38,436 nt of DNA, from assembly GCA_934717185.1 (NCBI GenBank), contig CAKUYQ010000025.1, positions 1 to 38,436 of the forward strand, written 5' to 3'. The position numbers were made by a program, and so were the translations under genes. Below are positions 24,634 through 34,600 of the stretch, in pieces. The notes beneath the pieces were generated by a model that ran no database searches, was not told the DNA's origin, and saw nothing but the letters and a program-made list of their open reading frames with translations. This stretch comes from an uncultured Bacteroidales bacterium. GTDB lineage: Bacteria > Bacteroidota > Bacteroidia > Bacteroidales > UBA932. Numbering within the stretch: position 1 is the first letter of the stretch; each line of letters begins with the position of its first letter.

Positions 24634-25425
24634 TTATCTCCATATTAGGATTGCAACCGAAACCAACAAAGACACTATAGATACCCATGTGGATACCGTA
24701 GTATTCTGGTTTATGTTCCTCTGCCCCGCCTTTATCTTGTTTGGCTCAACATAGACAACATCATTCTGCTGCAGATAATAGCATGGGGATTCAAACAGTT
24801 TGGCGCTTCTCAGATCATTGATATACGCAGTTCTTTGTCCGTTCTCCTCCCTTATGACAATAACTCTGTCTCTCCTTCCATACACCGTGAGATCTCCGGC
24901 CATACTTATGGCCTCAAGCAAGGTCACTCTATCAGAAGAAAGGGCAAATGTCCTTGGAGCGTTCACCTCCCCTATCACCGATATCTTAAAGTTCTGGAAC
25001 TGTACTATAACAACAGCATCCTTAACAAGCCCCTCCTCGGCCAGCCTCTCCTTAATCTTATCTGCCAGCTCTCTTCTGCTCATTCCGGCAACCTTAATCT
25101 TTCCTAATACAGGAAAATCTATATCACCTTTTATATCAACAATATAACTAAGCAGTCTCTGATTACCGCCGGCTGCACCCTGAGAAACCTGATATGACAC
25201 CAACGGCATATTAAAAGGAACCACCAACTCAGGATTACTGCTGTTAACAGTTATGGTAAGCATGTCATTAGGAGCAATCTTAATCTCCTTTTCCACAATT
25301 TTACTCGGAGTATCTATCTGAACATCCTGAATATACGCCACCTCCTTAATAGATTTGCACGAGGCAAGGAGAAGGGCAGCCACAAGTACATTCAGTGTTA
25401 ACAAAAATATTCTGTTTCTATTCAT
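24634..25425 (-). CDS. Wza-type polysaccharide export lipoprotein
   Basis: The 263-residue protein has a lipoprotein signal (LLLASC, Cys23), a polysaccharide-export (PES) domain at about 50-135 (IAPNDMLTITVNSSNPEL, GDIDFPVLGKIKVAGMSRREL) and an SLBB-like domain at about 140-225 (ISVIGEVNAPRTFAL). It ends in a hydrophobic segment (residues 246-262) followed by one Arg, as in short Bacteroidota Wza proteins. It forms the outer-membrane channel for polysaccharide. It lies between the DegT aminotransferase gene and wzc. Confidence 0.93.
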   Translation of the reverse strand: MNRNRIFLLTLNVLVAALLLASCKSIKEVAYIQDVQIDTPSKIVEKEIKIAPNDMLTITVNSSNPELVVPFNMPLVSYQVSQGAAGGNQRLLSYIVDIKGDIDFPVLGKIKVAGMSRRELADKIKERLAEEGLVKDAVVIVQFQNFKISVIGEVNAPRTFALSSDRVTLLEAISMAGDLTVYGRRDRVIVIREENGQRTAYINDLRSAKLFESPCYYLQQNDVVYVEPNKIKAGQRNINQNTTVSTWVSIVSLLVSVAILIWR

Positions 25426-25477
25426 AATCTGCTAAGTGTGATTAAATAATCTTTTAACGCTTATTAAACCCGCAAAA

Positions 25478-26674
25478 TTAACACAATTTTTCAAAAAATT
25501 CCCTGCAACAGCTAACAATATACTCCTGCACAGATGCAGTAAGTTCTGTATGCATAGGTAGAGACAGCACCGTTTCAGACAACTCCTTGGATATGTTCAA
25601 CTCCACAGGGCTTACAGCAATGGCCTTAAATGCCTCCTGCTCGTCCAAAGAGAGCGGATAGTAGACCATAGACGGTACTCCTCTTCCCGACAAATACTCT
25701 TTAAGAGCATCTCTTACAGAGATCACCGCGCCTGCTCCGTCTTTTGTCATACCGGGAATCTTTATGGTATATTGATGGAATACATGCGTAGATTGCGGGT
25801 TCCTTGCCGGAAGGACTACAGCAGGCTGCAGCGGAGACAGCAGTCTGTCATAGACAGCTGCGGCACGTTGTCGGGAAGCAATGTACTCTTTCAAATACTT
25901 TAACTTAACCCTCAAGACAGCCGCCTGTATGGTATCTAATCTTGAATTACAACCAATTACAGCATGATGATACTTAACCCTCTGCCCATGGTTGGCTATC
26001 ATACGAATCTTTTCCGCAAGAGAATCATCATCTGTAAACAACGCTCCGCCATCTCCGTAGCAGCCCAAGTTTTTTGACGGGAAAAAGGAGGTACAGCCTA
26101 TATTGCCTATTGTTCCAGCCTGTTTTACCACCCCGTTGCTGAATCTGTACTCCGCCCCTATTGCCTGAGCCGTATCCTCAATCACATAAAGACCATGTCT
26201 GTTGGCAAAGTTCATAATCAGCTCCATATCTGCACATTGCCCAAAAAGATGAACCGGCACAATCGCTTTGGTGCGCGGTGTAAGAACCCTCTCCAACATC
26301 TGCTCTGCTTTCAGCAAGTGCTCCCCACACGAATCTCCCACATTGAACGTATCGTAACTCACATCAACCATTACAGGCACCATTCCAAGCAACCCTATCA
26401 CCTCTGCAGTAGCAACATACGTAAACGCCGGGACAATCACCTCATCTCCCGGTTTGAGCAGAGACATAAGGGCAATCTGAAGCGCGTCTGTACCGTTGCC
26501 ACACGGTATCACATGCTTTGCACCTGTATATGCCTCCAATTCTTGTGCAAACAGCTGAACTTGAGGGCCGTTAATGAATTTACACGAATTTGTCACCTCA
26601 CCTATTGCAGCATCTATCTCATCTTTAATCTTTATGTACTGACCTTTAAGGTCTACCATTAGAATATTTTCCAT
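25478..26674 (-). CDS. DegT/DnrJ/EryC1-family PLP-dependent sugar aminotransferase
   Basis: The start at 26674 (MENILMVDLKGQY) fits the family N-terminus; 26710 would add 12 atypical residues. The 398-residue protein has the fold-type I motifs: GNGTDALQIAL, an EDTAQAIGA block with D167, and PLP lysine K201 in SFFPSKNLGCYGDGGALF. Such enzymes aminate keto-sugar nucleotides, here presumably making an amino sugar for the exported polysaccharide. It is first in the operon with wza, wzc and the phosphatase. No glycosyltransferase, dehydratase or flippase is nearby, so its sugar donor must be made elsewhere. Confidence 0.93.
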   Translation of the reverse strand: MENILMVDLKGQYIKIKDEIDAAIGEVTNSCKFINGPQVQLFAQELEAYTGAKHVIPCGNGTDALQIALMSLLKPGDEVIVPAFTYVATAEVIGLLGMVPVMVDVSYDTFNVGDSCGEHLLKAEQMLERVLTPRTKAIVPVHLFGQCADMELIMNFANRHGLYVIEDTAQAIGAEYRFSNGVVKQAGTIGNIGCTSFFPSKNLGCYGDGGALFTDDDSLAEKIRMIANHGQRVKYHHAVIGCNSRLDTIQAAVLRVKLKYLKEYIASRQRAAAVYDRLLSPLQPAVVLPARNPQSTHVFHQYTIKIPGMTKDGAGAVISVRDALKEYLSGRGVPSMVYYPLSLDEQEAFKAIAVSPVELNISKELSETVLSLPMHTELTASVQEYIVSCCREFFEKLC

Positions 26675-26739
26675 TAAAATCTGTTTTTTATGCAACCGGG
26701 CCTGTCTCAAAGCAAGACATGCAATCTATGCAAAGTTCG

Positions 26740-26747
26740 CAAATGTA
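26740..26747 (-). promoter_or_regulatory. Promoter -7 element of the polysaccharide-export operon
   Basis: On the minus strand TACATTTG matches TAnnTTTG, about 65 bases before the DegT start. A TTTG lies 15 bases upstream (26766-26763), closer than the usual 19-21. Confidence 0.45.
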
Positions 26748-26789
26748 GCAAAAAATCCAGCCCAAAGTACATCTTCACGCATTATTAGC

Positions 26790-26797
26790 TATCTTCG
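26790..26797 (+). promoter_or_regulatory. Possible promoter of the protease/SusCD operon
   Basis: TATCTTCG is one base from TAnnTTTG. If used, it gives a leader of about 180 bases containing the stem-loop at 26862-26929. No clear upstream box is seen. Confidence 0.3.
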
Positions 26798-26861
26798 CGT
26801 TCTTTTAGTAAGCGTTAAAAAATAAGCTGGTAAAGATTTAGCAGTATTTTTGAGGATAGAT

Positions 26862-26929
26862 GTCTTTTTGAAGAAGGAGTGTGCCGGTGGCACATGACTG
26901 ATGAGAAAAGAAATATAGACCAAAAAGAC
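26862..26929 (+). promoter_or_regulatory. Structured leader ahead of the metalloprotease operon
   Basis: GTCTTTTTG (26862-26870) pairs perfectly with CAAAAAGAC (26921-26929), enclosing a second perfect hairpin TGTGCC-GGT-GGCACA (26880-26894). The enclosed strands are purine-rich. It resembles a cis-regulatory RNA with an outer stem and inner hairpin, but matches no family I can name. The rest of the 26711-26982 gap has no gene. Confidence 0.4.
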
Positions 26930-26982
26930 AATTAAAGATTACCAAGTTATTTTTTTTAGATTACTTATGTGAACTACTCATT

Positions 26983-29349
26983 ATGATTTGTAAATTATTA
27001 TTATCTGCATCCATAGTTGCAGGAAGCCTTTTTATCTCAGCCCATAAGGAGGATGGCAAAGTGCTCATTGACATTCCTTCCAACATGCTTGGAAGAGAGA
27101 TGCTTTTTGGCACAACCATCACAGCAACAAGCGATAACGGTAACGGTATAGTAGGCTCAAAGCCACAAGACCCACTGTTAGTCGTTTTCACAAAAGATAA
27201 TGACAATATCGCCTTGCGGATGCCCGACAGTTGGAGAGTCTCAACATCCGAGCAGCTGAACGATGGCAACGAAACAGATGCCATTTTCAAACTCTTTAAG
27301 ATAAAGAGTTACAATGAAGACTCCACTGTAATGACCATAGACGCCACAGAGCTGTTCATAAATGATGACAGCCGGCTCAGCCCTATAGACAAATACGGGA
27401 AGAATTCGTCGGGAAGCAAAAAAGTAACAGGCACTCTGCAGAAAAAACGCTCCTTCATTAAAGAGGTAGAAAATTTTGAAGACAATCTCTCTGTAAAATG
27501 CGTCTTGTCTTACAACTGCACAAAGGAGGGGGCAGGAAAAGAGTGGCAGGACCGCCCGTTCACCACAAACGTTACAAGATCCTTCCTCTTACTGCCCGAG
27601 CAGCCGTCAAAGCCAAAAATAACGGACTCTCGAATAGCTATCTTCCCAACGGAAAAGGTGCTTATAGAGAGCAACGCCAAAGCAAAAAAAATCTACTATG
27701 CAAATATCTGGAACCCACAAAGAGGGAAAGAGCTTACATTCTATATAGACACCCTCTTCCCCAAAAGGTGGTATCCATACATAAAGGAGGGTGTAGAGCA
27801 GTGGAACGAACTCTTTGCCGAAGTTGGTTTTCCAAATTATATAAAGGTAACACCCTTCCCTACAAAAAAGGAAAACCCATTCTTTGATGCAGACAACCTA
27901 AAGTACAACTGCATAAGATATGCGCCTATTGCCATTCAGAATGCCATGGGACCGTCTTGGACAGACCCAAGGAGCGGTGAGATAATAAATGCATCCGTTT
28001 ATGTGTATCACGATGTATTCGAGCTGCTTAACAACTGGCTGTTTGTACAGACCTCACAGATAGACAAAAGAGTAAGGCACAAGGATATTCCCGACGATAT
28101 TTTAGGAGATGCCTTTAGGTATGTCATCTCCCATGAGATAGGGCACTGCCTTGGGTTTATGCACAATATGAGCGCGTCTGCCGCATACCCCACAGATTCG
28201 CTGAGGAGCGGTAATTTCACTCAAAAGAACGGGACAACAACATCAATTATGGATTATGCACGTTTCAATTACATTGCGCAACCCGAGGACAGCGCAAAAG
28301 GGTTGAAACTGACCCCTCCGCGTTTTGGAGAGTACGACCGTTTCCTTATACAATGGGCATACGGCAACAATAAAAAAGACAATGAAGGAATTGAACTCTT
28401 TAACAGAGAGCAGCTGCTCAAAAGTGCGTTGGAGGACTACAAGAGAGACTCGCAAATACTTAAAGAGGCGTATAAAAAGGATGTTTACAGGTACGGCAAA
28501 CAGCAGTTGGGCGGAATAATAGACCCTCGCTCACAGACAGAAGATCTTGGCGACGATGCAATAAAGGCATCACAGTACGGAATAAAAAACCTAAAATACA
28601 TTCTATCCAATATGGACAATTGGTTAGAGGGGGAAGACAAGGATATGTCATACAGAAGGATCATAGGCAACGCCATTGTGAACCAATACGTAACCTATTT
28701 AGGACACGTCCAATCCTATGTTGGCGGAATAGAGCTGTATGAGAAGTTTGAGGGGGATACACACCGCCATATTGTGCCGGTAGATGCGGCATACCAGAGA
28801 GAAGCTGTTGGTTTTCTTCTGAGCCGGTTGGACGACCTGCACTGGATAGACTCCGTTGACAAGTACAACACCGCCCCAAACTCAAAGCCCACATCCAAAA
28901 CAGTAAGGGAGTACATAATGAAGCTCATAATGCGCCTCCCTCAGAAGACCGTCTTATGCTCTGCAAAAGCATTGGATTACAACAGCAAGCCATTCACACA
29001 GCAGGAATGCCTTGGCCTTGTAACAGATTATGTATGGGGCAGATTGGAGAGAGGCAAAGCGGTAACAGACGAAGATATTATAAACCAGCAGATATATTTG
29101 AACGAATTGGGGAAGAGTGCAAGCATAAAATATAAAGGACCATATAGTAACAGCCTGTATAAAGAGATGCAGGCATACACAGAACCGGGCGCACTCTATT
29201 TCGATGAGAATCTAAATAAAGAGGTTGCCGTAAGGGAGCTTGAAAATATATTGAAACTACTTGAAAAGGGGAGAAAAAACAGAGACGGCAAGACAGCCGC
29301 ATACTGCACTTACACTCTAAAAAAATTAAAGGAGGCGCTAAATGATTAA
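26983..29349 (+). CDS. Metzincin-like zinc metalloprotease (DUF5117/DUF4953 family), catalytic residues intact
   Basis: The 788-residue protein has an N-terminal hydrophobic signal (residues 4-20), so it is exported. The N-terminal half resembles the DUF5118/DUF5117 region of Bacteroidota proteases (FGTTITATSDNGNGIVGSKPQDP), and the centre holds the zinc site HEIGHCLGFMH: H384, E385, H388 and H394 fit HExxHxxGxxH. A Met-turn SIMDY follows at M423. All catalytic residues are present. It is the first gene of a plus-strand operon whose next member is a paralogue overlapping its stop by 8 bases, followed by SusC and SusD genes. The likely role is to cut proteins at or near the cell surface so that fragments can be imported. 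Confidence 0.9.
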   Translation: MICKLLLSASIVAGSLFISAHKEDGKVLIDIPSNMLGREMLFGTTITATSDNGNGIVGSKPQDPLLVVFTKDNDNIALRMPDSWRVSTSEQLNDGNETDAIFKLFKIKSYNEDSTVMTIDATELFINDDSRLSPIDKYGKNSSGSKKVTGTLQKKRSFIKEVENFEDNLSVKCVLSYNCTKEGAGKEWQDRPFTTNVTRSFLLLPEQPSKPKITDSRIAIFPTEKVLIESNAKAKKIYYANIWNPQRGKELTFYIDTLFPKRWYPYIKEGVEQWNELFAEVGFPNYIKVTPFPTKKENPFFDADNLKYNCIRYAPIAIQNAMGPSWTDPRSGEIINASVYVYHDVFELLNNWLFVQTSQIDKRVRHKDIPDDILGDAFRYVISHEIGHCLGFMHNMSASAAYPTDSLRSGNFTQKNGTTTSIMDYARFNYIAQPEDSAKGLKLTPPRFGEYDRFLIQWAYGNNKKDNEGIELFNREQLLKSALEDYKRDSQILKEAYKKDVYRYGKQQLGGIIDPRSQTEDLGDDAIKASQYGIKNLKYILSNMDNWLEGEDKDMSYRRIIGNAIVNQYVTYLGHVQSYVGGIELYEKFEGDTHRHIVPVDAAYQREAVGFLLSRLDDLHWIDSVDKYNTAPNSKPTSKTVREYIMKLIMRLPQKTVLCSAKALDYNSKPFTQQECLGLVTDYVWGRLERGKAVTDEDIINQQIYLNELGKSASIKYKGPYSNSLYKEMQAYTEPGALYFDENLNKEVAVRELENILKLLEKGRKNRDGKTAAYCTYTLKKLKEALND

Positions 29350-31603
29350 GACAGCAATAAGATTGGCTGCCGCATTTTTAATTGGCACAGCCATTACAGG
29401 CAGCAATATAGCAACAGCAGCAGAGAAAGCAGCAGCAGAGAAAGATACAACTCATACAACCAAATACCAAAAGACATTTGAAGGCAAAAAGGTCATTACC
29501 GCACGCGGTTTGGCAACCATTCACCTCGCAGATGACAAGATATACTTGGAAATTCCGGATTCGCTGTACAACAGAGCATTAACAATGGGAGCAAGCGTAA
29601 CATCTACAAGCAATCCAAAAGAGAGCACAGTAGGCTCACGCCCCAAACCCTTTACAGAGATTATGTTTATGAGAGCAGATTCACTTGTCCTGTTAGGGAA
29701 AAGATCTGTCACCTACACAGCAGACAAAACAGACAAGGATGTCATAGAGGCATTGGATGCAAGCCGCAGGCCGGCCATAATAGCATCCTTCCCCATAATA
29801 GACAGAACACCAAACGGCAAAGGTAGTCTTATTGATGTAACAGACTTTTTTACAGGAGATAAAGATTTTCTCACACCAAAAGATGAAGAGGCATACAACA
29901 ATATGGGCGGTTTTGTAGTAAGAACCTACAAATACAACCCAAAAGCCAGCTACATTAAAGGGATTGAGGCAACCGAAAGCAGCTTTTCAATAATAAACGA
30001 AATGTCGTATAACGTTACCAGAAAGCTGTTTACCATGAGCACAATAGCAAAGGATGAGCCACTCACCTCAACCGTAAAATGTACCATAATGCAAACGCCG
30101 CACAGCAGCTACACCCCCATGAACGCAGATCTTAAAGCCAATATCGGAAGGGTTAAGGTTATAGACTATTCATCAAAGTACCAGGGAGCACAGATAAAAT
30201 ATTATGCAACCCGCTGGGATCTGTCCAAAGGCAGACAGCTTACATTTGTTGCAGACAACGATTTCCCGTTACCATACAAAGAGGCCATTGAAGATGCCGC
30301 AAAAATATGGAACAAAGGGTTTGGCAGAGAGGTCATAAAGATAGACTACTCAGATACCGAGAGCAGCGTACACCATAAAGAGGACGGAAAGATAAGATAC
30401 ATTAAAACCCCCGCCTCAAAAGTCACATCCTCAACATGGATATCACCCTCAACAGGAGAGATATTCCATGCAGATATAGTAATCAACCACAATGTAATAG
30501 CCTCCATAACAACAGATGCAATTATATCTTTGGGGGCAGCCAATACAAAAGCAAGGTCTTTAGTTCCCGACAAAACTCTGTTTAAAGGTTTGCTAACATA
30601 CAAGATCGCGCATGAAATGGGCAAGTGCCTCGGTTTTTCTGCAAATCTTTCCGCAAGCTCTACATACCCGGCAGACTCCTTGGCAAGCGGAACATTTACA
30701 GAGAAATACGGCATTACCCCATCCATTATGGATATAGTAGGATTTAACTATGTTGCAGGGGCAGAAGGGCTAAAAGATGGTGTAGCAATGTACCAAAACA
30801 GGCTTGGAGAGTACGATTTGAAAGCCCTTGACTTTCTTTATGGCAACAAACCAATTGATCATAAAGATGACAATACTCCCGGAAAAAGCTTTTTGGATAA
30901 CACCAACGGTCTTACATATCTCTACGTTGCTCCAAGAGGCAAGGATGAGAAGGCCAACCCTTACGGACTCAAAGGAGATTTAGGAGACAACGCCATAGAG
31001 AGCAGCACAATAGCCGTGGAACAATTATACACTGTTGTAAAAAACGCAAATGAATGGCTGAAAGACGAAGACAACGATTTTACACAGAGAGCCCTTCTGT
31101 ATGACAATATCATAGAGCGGTATTTTGAATACTGCTCAAATGTAATAGAGTTGCTGAACTCAGATGATAACGAATTGTTAAAAAATTGTGTAGATTGGGT
31201 AACTGAAAGGATCTGTGAAGCCAACAGGATGGAGGATCTCTCCCTAATGAACAATTCGGAGTTAAACACTTGTATATCAGAGTATATAGCAACAGCATTA
31301 TTTGAAAATCTAATGCAGACAGCTGTAAAACTCTCAGACACCAAAGAAGAAGCTTTGGATATTATTAATAGATTTGTGCTTTGCAACAATTTAAAGGAGG
31401 ATATAAAACAGAAGATTGAGGAGATATATGCCAATGCCTTAGCTAAAGATACAGGTTTTGGAGGCAAGAACGGTAGCATAAGCGTAAACAGCTATATCTC
31501 TTATAATTATCTTAAAAAGATGCAAAAAGAGGTAGGTAAAAGAGCTAAAAAGAGTTCCCACTACTCATACCTCTACAGCAGATTGGAAAAAATGACTAAA
31601 TAA
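29342..31603 (+). CDS. Metzincin-like protease paralogue with degraded zinc site (probable pseudoenzyme)
   Basis: The 753-residue exported protein is a divergent paralogue of the preceding protease over its whole length (GASVTSTSNPKESTVGSRPKPF, STWISPSTGEIFHADIV). The zinc motif reads HEMGKCLGFSA: H424 and E425 remain, but the second ligand is K428 and the third is A434. The Met-turn SIMD is kept. Two of three zinc ligands are lost, so it is very unlikely to be a zinc protease, yet the gene is open and full length, pointing to a retained non-catalytic role such as substrate binding or partnering the active enzyme. Its ATG lies 8 bases inside the upstream gene and follows an AGGAGG (29331-29336), a rare strong Shine-Dalgarno for this phylum, so translation is coupled. 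Confidence 0.88.
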   Translation: MIKTAIRLAAAFLIGTAITGSNIATAAEKAAAEKDTTHTTKYQKTFEGKKVITARGLATIHLADDKIYLEIPDSLYNRALTMGASVTSTSNPKESTVGSRPKPFTEIMFMRADSLVLLGKRSVTYTADKTDKDVIEALDASRRPAIIASFPIIDRTPNGKGSLIDVTDFFTGDKDFLTPKDEEAYNNMGGFVVRTYKYNPKASYIKGIEATESSFSIINEMSYNVTRKLFTMSTIAKDEPLTSTVKCTIMQTPHSSYTPMNADLKANIGRVKVIDYSSKYQGAQIKYYATRWDLSKGRQLTFVADNDFPLPYKEAIEDAAKIWNKGFGREVIKIDYSDTESSVHHKEDGKIRYIKTPASKVTSSTWISPSTGEIFHADIVINHNVIASITTDAIISLGAANTKARSLVPDKTLFKGLLTYKIAHEMGKCLGFSANLSASSTYPADSLASGTFTEKYGITPSIMDIVGFNYVAGAEGLKDGVAMYQNRLGEYDLKALDFLYGNKPIDHKDDNTPGKSFLDNTNGLTYLYVAPRGKDEKANPYGLKGDLGDNAIESSTIAVEQLYTVVKNANEWLKDEDNDFTQRALLYDNIIERYFEYCSNVIELLNSDDNELLKNCVDWVTERICEANRMEDLSLMNNSELNTCISEYIATALFENLMQTAVKLSDTKEEALDIINRFVLCNNLKEDIKQKIEEIYANALAKDTGFGGKNGSISVNSYISYNYLKKMQKEVGKRAKKSSHYSYLYSRLEKMTK

Positions 31604-31618
31604 AAAACTATAAACTAC

Positions 31619-31648
31619 GAGGGTTCGTATCTATTTTGATACACCCTC
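31619..31648 (+). other. Intercistronic hairpin between the protease pair and susC
   Basis: GAGGGT and GTATC (31619-31624, 31627-31631) pair with GATAC and ACCCTC (31638-31642, 31643-31648), leaving a 2-base bulge. No T-run follows, so it is not a classical terminator. It could stabilise or separate the two halves of the mRNA to set different expression levels. Confidence 0.4.
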
Positions 31649-31673
31649 CAACTTAACGAACTAACTATTTCAC

Positions 31674-34600
31674 ATGAACAAATTAATTAAAAAGTGTGTA
31701 CTTCTTTTTGCTGTGCTTGCTTCAGCGGCATACTGCGGTGATGAGGTTCTTTACGGAGCCAACAGCCATGCAACCGAGCTACAGCAAAACATAAAGCAAC
31801 GTACTGTAAAAGGAGTGGTTTATGACGAGGACGGCTATCCTATTCCCGGAGCCGGAGTACAGGCAGCAGGAAAGGTTGGAACACCTGTTGTTACAGATAT
31901 AGACGGTAATTTCACCATATCTGTTGGAGCTAACGTAAAGAGCATTGTCATAAGCTCATTTGGAATGATCTCAGAGGAGGTAAGCCTCACAGATCCAAAA
32001 GCCAATCTGCAGAACCTTAAGGTTATACTAAAATTTGAAGACAACCAGTTGGATCAAATTGTAGTTACCGGATACGCACAGACAACAACAAAAAAGATTA
32101 CCGGTTCCGTTGGTATAGTAAACTCAGACAAGTTGAAAGACAAACCTGTAACCTCTGTAGATGCAATGCTCTCCGGTGAGATTGCCGGTGTTACCGTACA
32201 GGCAACAACAGGGCGTCCGGGAGCACAGGCCAACATAAGAATAAGGGGAACAAACAATCTTAGCGGAAATTCATCTCCGCTGTGGGTTGTAGACGGAGTC
32301 CCTTTGCAGAACGATGTTCCGGATCTCTCCTCAGAGCAGATAAAGACCGGAGGTTTTGACAATGTACTCGTTAACGGTATAGGAAGCATAAATCCAAATG
32401 ACATTGAGAACATTACCATACTAAAGGATGCTGCAGCAGCCGCAATCTACGGTTCACGAGCAGCAAACGGAGTTATTGTGGTAACAACAAAACGCGGAAA
32501 GAGCGGCAGGATAAATGTCTCATATTCAAATAATTTTCAGGTATCATTTGCACCATCGGGCAACAATAACAGAATGAACTCATCTGAGAAACTTGCTTGG
32601 GAGCAGGAGATATGGGACGAGTTCTCCCAAAGCAAATATTTAGAATCCTTGGATGACAACTCTGTATTCTTCCCTATAATAGGCGTTGTAGGGCAGATTA
32701 GAGCCGGAGTTGGTAACTATGTTCACATGAAGGGTGATACAGCTGCACAGGATGCCTATATAGAGTCACTAAAGAGTAATAACACCAATTGGTACAAACA
32801 TCTGTTCAGAAACGCCTTCTCAATGAACCACCATATATCAATAAGCGGCGGATCTGACAAATCTACATACTACGTATCTGCAGGTTATACCACAGATAAC
32901 GGTATGCTCATACACAACAACTACGACAGATACAATTTTACCTCAACAGTAACGGCTACCCCAAACAACGTAATAAAGTTTGAGGCAGGTGCAGATATTT
33001 CGTACCAGACCACAAAGATGCCAAGCAGCTATGTAGATCCGTTCACATACGCATACTTTGCCAACCCTTACCAAAAGGCATACAATGAGGATGGTTCATA
33101 CGCAGGAGACGATACATACTTCTCCCTGGGATATTACAACGGAAACTCACTTACAGTTCTTCCAAAGGAGGGATTCAGCATATTAAGAGAGTTGGACAAC
33201 AACTATACAGACACCAAATTCTGGTCTAACACTGTAAGGGGCAATGCAGTAATTACCATACTTCCGGTGCTTAAGTTCAACGGATTGGTATCATACACAT
33301 TCTCCAACAACAAGTCAGATGATATTACCGCCGCCAACACATATTCCGCATTCAAGGACAGGCTTGGCAACGACAAATACTCGCAAAACAATGTGTATGG
33401 CTCCATTGCACAGAACTCCACCAACAGGCACAACTATGTTGCCCGCGGACACTTTATGTATAATCAGACATTCAATGATTCCCACACTGTGAATGCCATA
33501 GCAGGAGCAGAGATAAGGGGAAGCAAGCTGAACACCATCTTCACCAAACGCTACAACTACGATCCTAAAACCGGCAATACCGCACTCCCACCTCTTTCAG
33601 GAGAGTCTGATGCATGGCTCAGAGCAGTAGAAGCGCTTAACGGTGAGTATTTCAGCGAGAACAAATATGCCTCATTCTACGCATCTGTAGACTACTTCTA
33701 CAAAGACAAATATGTTTTGAACGCATCATTCAGGCAGGACGGAAGTTCAAATTTCGGTAGTGACAGACAGTTCAACCCAACATGGAGCGCCGGTGTTGCA
33801 TGGCATATAAACAATGAAAACTTCCTAAAGAGCTCCAATGTAATAAGCAATCTTACATGGAGGGCAGCAGCAGGATATACCGGAGATGTAAACTCCTCTG
33901 TCTCTCCATACCTTATTATGGAGTACTACAGACAACAGTTCAGGTATTATGATGATGAGCAGTACCTGCTTGGAAGACTACCTTCTGCCCCAAATCCAAA
34001 ACTCAGATGGGAGAAGACCTTTGATCTAAAGACATCAATAGATTTGGGCCTGTTCAAAGAGAGGCTTACATTTAACGTTGAGGGCTATTACAGAAAATCC
34101 ACAGATGTAGTTACATCATCCCAGGTTCTCTCAACAACAGGATTCTACACACAGAAGTTCAATTCTGCAGATATTCTCAACTCCGGTATAGAGGGTACCA
34201 TAGCAGGAAAGATTATAAACAGAAAGAACGGTTCGTTAAGCGCATCTGTGAATATTGCGTACAACTACAACAAGGTAACCAAATACAACCCCGGATATGC
34301 CTCAAAAATATCCGTTAGAGACAGATATGTGGAGGGATACCCTGTTGGAGCAATTCTAAGCGGTAAAGTTACAGGAATAGACCCGGAGACAGGTCTCTAT
34401 TCATTCCGGCTAAGGCCCGATGCTAACATTACCACTTCAACAGACCTTAACAAGGCAGACAATTACAGATACTACCTTGGTACAACCATTGCTCCGGTTA
34501 CAGGCGGATTCAACATTACAGGAGAGTACAAATCGCTCAGGCTCAGCATAAGCGGTTTCTACTCGTTAGGCGCCAAGAGATATGACAAGATCTCCTCACC

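Noticed and set aside
26894..26916. CTGATGAG followed by GAAA, resembling a hammerhead ribozyme core
   Set aside because: There is no room for stem II between the two core pieces and no matching stem I or cleavage triplet, so the match is chance.
30961..31479. Open frame of 172 codons on the minus strand opposite the inactive protease gene
   Set aside because: It is antisense to a well-supported gene, has no recognisable motifs, and Ser/Leu-rich composition typical of a shadow frame.
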